Assembly: GCA_020056205.1 (NCBI GenBank)
Contig: JAGVIF010000504.1
Location: 1-6,504, forward strand
DNA length: 6,504 nucleotides
Direction: 5' to 3'
Origin: Lentisphaeria bacterium
GTDB taxonomy: Bacteria > Verrucomicrobiota > Lentisphaeria > Victivallales > GWF2-50-93
In this document: piece by piece, positions 5,019 through 6,504 of the stretch
Layout: every line of letters starts with the position of its first letter
Position numbering within the stretch: position 1 is the first letter of the stretch
Position numbers and translations under genes: made by a program
The notes under the pieces: generated by a model
The model's input: only the letters and a program-made list of their open reading frames with translations
Told to the model about the DNA's origin: nothing
The model's database searches: none

Positions 5019-6113
5019 TCAAACTTGCCGTTCCTTCCTTTTTCTGTTTACATAGAATATCCCCGTCCCTAATATCAACGCGCCAACTACGAGGAAAACT
5101 ATCGCCCTCGGCAGGAGGCTGTCGAAAAGATCAACATATCTCGTGAATGAAAGGATAGTTATAAGGATTGTCCCGGAAACCACAAGCCGTCCGTCCATGT
5201 TCCTGCATCCGAATGTAATCATGGCGAGGGACTGGGCAAGAAAAATAACATTGAAAATGCCCGCGCCGAGCCATCCGTCCATATCGCATAGCCAGCCCCT
5301 GTTTAGAAGCAGGACAAGAAGTGTTAAAAGGACGCAGAAATGGTCTGCCCTGTAGAACTTCCCATAGTTTTCCCTAAAACGATTCAGATGGATAAGAACC
5401 GCGATCCACAGACCGATTGCGGCAACCGCAGGAACAGTGAAATAAAGCGACGGAACGATATGCCTGAAAGAAAATGCGGCCATTTTATCTACGACATCGG
5501 GAAAACTTAAAATGTAGAGAGATATCCAGTATATTACGTTCTCGTAGAATCTGAAAACTGTCGGACTCCCCTTGAAGAAATCTTTTTCCCTAGCAAGGAT
5601 CGCGGACGAAATCAGGACGGATGAAAGGAAAACCATGATAGGAGCCAGCAGATGCTCCGCTCTCTCAAAATACGTGCAGTCGAAAAAATAGGTCAAGATG
5701 AACGCGGGAACAATAGCGGAAAGCAGAACCACAGATTTAAGACGCCAAGCGAGCGGCCCCACTGTGATCAGAATCGCAAACGGCGCCAACGGTGTGTTAT
5801 TGCTGAAATCAAAAACCTCGAACCCGTTCCAAAAACATAGAAGAATGACTGCGCCTATAGCCTGCGGAATGGAGTCGAGGGACCAGGCCATCACGAGCGC
5901 TCCCAATGCCCATATCAGGAATGCGTTCGGATAATGCTCGTCAATGTTGTAAATCTGGGCGACAAGCCATATCCCTGCTCCAAACATCATTGTGCCGAGC
6001 AGATGGAACGCCTCAGAAAGAATTACAAAACGTCCACCTTTCCTCCTGAGGAAAACGCCGAGTCCGTGGGTGGAAAAAAGGACAGTGAAAACAATTGCGA
6101 GTTTCGCAAATTT
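5019..6113 (-). CDS. 5'-truncated DUF2157/DUF4401-type multi-pass membrane protein
   Basis: The readable protein has about 360 residues with some 12 hydrophobic segments and short charged loops, hence an inner-membrane protein. LLGTMMFGAGIWLVAQIYNI followed by FLIWALGALVMAWSL matches the end of the DUF2157 domain; the C-terminus, with FTRYVDLFDSLLPRAIVFLVVG and a basic tail (NRKRKERQV), is typical of the DUF4401-like half. The usual N-terminal part of DUF2157 (roughly 80-100 residues) is missing: the frame runs straight into the tRNA-Gly gene, and its only upstream starts (GTG 6173, ATG 6167) lie inside the tRNA. The first ATG outside is at 5990, in the middle of a conserved membrane segment. 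It is therefore probably a gene fragment, given here up to the tRNA boundary. The GDYXXLXY pseudogene follows 19 bp downstream, the standard partner. Function of the family is unknown. Confidence 0.7.
   Translation of the reverse strand, partial: KFAKLAIVFTVLFSTHGLGVFLRRKGGRFVILSEAFHLLGTMMFGAGIWLVAQIYNIDEHYPNAFLIWALGALVMAWSLDSIPQAIGAVILLCFWNGFEVFDFSNNTPLAPFAILITVGPLAWRLKSVVLLSAIVPAFILTYFFDCTYFERAEHLLAPIMVFLSSVLISSAILAREKDFFKGSPTVFRFYENVIYWISLYILSFPDVVDKMAAFSFRHIVPSLYFTVPAVAAIGLWIAVLIHLNRFRENYGKFYRADHFCVLLTLLVLLLNRGWLCDMDGWLGAGIFNVIFLAQSLAMITFGCRNMDGRLVVSGTILITILSFTRYVDLFDSLLPRAIVFLVVGALILGTGIFYVNRKRKERQV
6085..6109 (-). terminator. Weak terminator-like hairpin behind tRNA-Gly
   Basis: On the minus strand TTGCGA (6109-6104), loop AAC, TCGCAA (6100-6095) is followed by TTGTTTT. 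It begins 5 bp after the tRNA CCA. The 6-bp stem is short, but position and U-rich tail suit a tRNA terminator; if so, the DUF2157-like frame is unlikely to be transcribed from the tRNA promoter. Confidence 0.4.
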
Positions 6114-6187
6114 TGGAGCGGGTGAAGGGAATCGAACCCTCCTAGCCAGCTTGGGAAGCTGGAACATTACCACTATGCTACACCCGC
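6114..6187 (-). tRNA. tRNA-Gly(CCC), CCA end encoded
   Basis: The minus strand folds as a full cloverleaf: acceptor GCGGGTG/CACCCGC (7 bp), D arm GCAT/ATGT, anticodon arm CCAGC-TTCCCAA-GCTGG with anticodon CCC (glycine, GGG codons), a 4-nt variable loop, and T arm GAGGG-TTCGATT-CCCTT. Discriminator T (6117) is followed by an encoded CCA (6116-6114). The 3' side abuts a gene fragment, which makes this tRNA a candidate breakpoint or insertion site. No other tRNA is in the window. Confidence 0.96.
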
Positions 6188-6192
6188 GTTTT

Positions 6193-6240
6193 CATTTGGT
6201 GATTTAGAGATTTTAAGATTTAGTGATTTGCGGATTTTTT
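6193..6240. repeat. 8-bp phased tandem array, GATTTNNN type, six units
   Basis: Starting at CATTTGGT (6193), five more octamers follow without a gap: GATTTAGA, GATTTTAA, GATTTAGT, GATTTGCG and GATTTTTT (6201-6240). The core ATTT is constant and the last three bases vary. The array lies just upstream of the tRNA-Gly gene in its transcription direction. Confidence 0.75.
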
Positions 6241-6279
6241 AATCGCGCAATCATTCAATCTCCCAGTCACCCAATCATT
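6240..6279. repeat. 8-bp phased tandem array, NAATCNNN type, five units
   Basis: TAATCGCG, CAATCATT, CAATCTCC, CAGTCACC and CAATCATT continue directly from the previous array with the same 8-bp period. The core AATC is the reverse complement of GATT, so the two arrays form an inverted pair. Confidence 0.7.
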
Positions 6280-6334
6280 GGCGCTCTGACACTCTTGAAC
6301 TTCCGCACTGCTGTTATGTATTTTTGTTTCGCTC

Positions 6335-6358
6335 GGGGTCGGTATCGCTATCGGCATC
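6335..6358. repeat. 6-bp tandem array
   Basis: GGGGTC, GGTATC, GCTATC and GGCATC follow in hexamer phase, the familiar GGTATCGCTATC style of simple repeat. No reading frame uses it convincingly. Confidence 0.6.
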
Positions 6359-6366
6359 GCCTTATT

Positions 6367-6380
6367 CCATTTTCCATTTT
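6367..6380. repeat. 7-bp direct repeat, CCATTTT twice
   Basis: CCATTTT occurs twice in tandem (6367-6373 and 6374-6380). It is short and could be chance, but it sits within a run of other short-period arrays. Confidence 0.35.
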
Positions 6381-6402
6381 ACTTCTCATTTTTCACAACA
6401 GA

Positions 6403-6438
6403 GACACAAGGGACGTAAGGGACATAAGCGACACAGAG
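6403..6438. repeat. 9-bp tandem array, GACRYAAGG type
   Basis: GACACAAGG, GACGTAAGG, GACATAAGC and GACACAGAG follow in exact 9-bp phase. The stretch 6188-6504 contains no gene that I can support; this and the neighbouring arrays are its content, together with about 66 bp of featureless DNA at the end. Confidence 0.65.
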
Positions 6439-6504
6439 TTGTATTTATTTCCAATTTTAAAACCCTGAACGATGAACGCTTTCTTTCCCGTTTTCTACTT
6501 CGAA

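Noticed and set aside
6114..6173. Extension of the DUF2157-like frame through the tRNA
   Set aside because: The extra residues (MVMFQLPKLARRVRFPSPAP) are a translation of the tRNA-Gly sequence, a common annotation artefact.
6223..6468. Plus-strand open frame in the last intergenic region
   Set aside because: It is made of short-period tandem repeats and shows no ribosome binding site or domain.

Overview
The window looks like a piece of a Gram-negative-type bacterial chromosome with moderate GC content. Several features point to the PVC superphylum or a related candidate phylum: MurA has Asp where most bacteria have the catalytic Cys, the intergenic DNA is full of degenerate short tandem repeats and foldable palindromic elements, and a strongly divergent periplasmic PHP-type protein is present. 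The taxonomic placement is an inference from style only; no marker in the window settles it. There is no phage, IS transposase or CRISPR array.

Layout. (1) 91-707, plus strand: a two-gene toxin-antitoxin operon with an Unstab_antitox-type antitoxin and a ParE/RelE-type toxin overlapping by ATGA, a plausible promoter/operator in front and a short terminator hairpin behind. (2) 682-985: no convincing gene, only an open frame without a start codon that may be a remnant. (3) 986-3857, minus strand: a two-gene unit, first a membrane-anchored degenerate PHP-domain protein, then murA. (4) 3858-4442: about 585 bp of intergenic DNA built of a 10-bp tandem repeat, a promoter-plus-terminator leader pointing toward the PHP-murA unit, a 120-bp foldable palindrome, a TAATATTAC stem-loop and a double hairpin. 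(5) 4443-4664, plus strand: a small NifU C-terminal-domain Fe-S scaffold protein. (6) 4671-4745: a near-perfect 75-bp inverted repeat. (7) 4724-6113, minus strand: a decayed two-gene locus (DUF2157/DUF4401 membrane protein plus GDYXXLXY protein) with one end at a tRNA gene and the other in the inverted repeat. (8) 6114-6187, minus strand: tRNA-Gly(CCC) with encoded CCA. (9) 6188-6504: no gene, but a dense mosaic of short phased tandem arrays.

Functionally the window mixes housekeeping functions (peptidoglycan precursor synthesis, Fe-S assembly, translation) with an addiction module and a membrane locus under decay. The most unusual items are the PHP-like protein whose two domain halves are separated by a transmembrane hairpin and which has lost most metal ligands, the DUF2157-GDYXXLXY pair broken in three places (missing 5' end at the tRNA, in-frame TAG in the anchor segment, 3' end replaced by the palindrome), and the promoter/hairpin leader at 3936-4002.
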